Below, piece after piece: positions 46,960-47,049 of a stretch of DNA of 47,049 nt; position 1 is the stretch's first letter, and each line of letters begins with the position of its first letter. The DNA is from Salinarimonadaceae bacterium. Lineage in GTDB: Bacteria; Pseudomonadota; Alphaproteobacteria; Rhizobiales; Beijerinckiaceae. Position numbers and translations under genes: made by a program. The stretch is taken from positions 1-47,049 of the forward strand of contig REDO01000108.1 in assembly GCA_007693435.1 (NCBI GenBank). Direction: 5' to 3'. The notes beneath the pieces were generated by a model. The model was not told the origin of the DNA. It did no database searches and saw only the letters and a program-made list of their open reading frames with translations.

Positions 46960-47049
46960 GGAAGGGTGGCCGAGTGGTTTAAGGCAGCGGTCTTGAAAAC
47001 CGCCGTGCGGGCGACCGTACCGTGGGTTCGAATCCCACCCCTTCCGCCA
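46960..47049 (+). tRNA. tRNA-Ser (TGA)
   Basis: 90 nt, ending with encoded CCA at the last base of the window. Acceptor GGAAGGG / CCCTTCC, anticodon loop CTTGAAA with TGA, a long variable arm (GTGCGGGCGACCGTAC) typical of serine tRNAs, and T-loop GTTCGAATC. Confidence 0.98.

Noticed and set aside
35431-47049. Integrated genomic island bounded by the two tRNA genes
   Set aside because: Both par cassettes lie on the 5' side of the tRNAs, no integrase is present, no duplicated tRNA 3' end was found, and the genes between are a conserved housekeeping operon.

Overview
The window is GC-rich chromosomal DNA from an alphaproteobacterium, most likely of the order Hyphomicrobiales (Rhizobiales). The signs are the gene order rlpA - dac - tmk - holB - metG - tatD - MBL hydrolase, an IalB-family protein, a DUF1127 mini-protein, an alphaproteobacterial-type HisRS of about 497 residues, a GAAC-N7-GAAC type SOS box before uvrA and CtrA-like TTAA-N7-TTAA boxes. 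The genus cannot be fixed from the sequence alone. No IS element, CRISPR array, integrase or phage gene was seen.

Left part (1-11.5 kb): the 3' end of an alpha/beta hydrolase and a patatin-like lipase (+) converge on a class II aldolase / aldehyde dehydrogenase pair (-). Then come a cytochrome c and hisS (-), rmuC (+), a DUF1127 gene and uvrA (-, with a candidate SOS box), and an L,D-transpeptidase (+). Middle part (11.5-22 kb): on the minus strand, a peptide-binding protein, an acyl-CoA-synthetase-like protein with a ruined AMP-binding loop, a receiver-like protein with Glu at the phospho-Asp site, and a beta-CASP metallo-hydrolase. These are followed by an IalB-like protein, hspQ, an AEC permease, a UbiH-family hydroxylase and a DUF2182 membrane protein.

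22-29.5 kb: a quinone reductase translationally coupled to a BMP-type (nucleoside-like) ABC importer (ATPase, two permeases, binding protein), then sseA and an AlaX-type editing hydrolase on the minus strand. 29.7-35.3 kb: a photo-oxidative-stress island. A ChrR-like cupin anti-sigma homologue has no sigma factor beside it and has lost most zinc ligands of its N-terminal domain. It converges on a tightly coupled operon of photolyase, flavin amine oxidase, DUF1365 protein and cyclopropane-fatty-acid synthase.

35.4-47.0 kb is mirror symmetric: tRNA-Asn (outward), a 1.2 kb repeat-rich non-coding region, parA1-rhh1 (inward), the housekeeping operon rlpA to MBL hydrolase, then rhh2-parA2 and an outward tRNA-Ser. 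Two ParA ATPases, each paired with a small ribbon-helix-helix-like protein, thus bracket the essential operon. The parA1 side carries iterated GCCCACA motifs and a 26-bp hyphenated palindrome, and the parA2 side carries a 13-bp direct repeat and a CtrA-type box. This is the most unusual part of the window and the best candidate for an undescribed DNA-positioning or cell-cycle-linked system.
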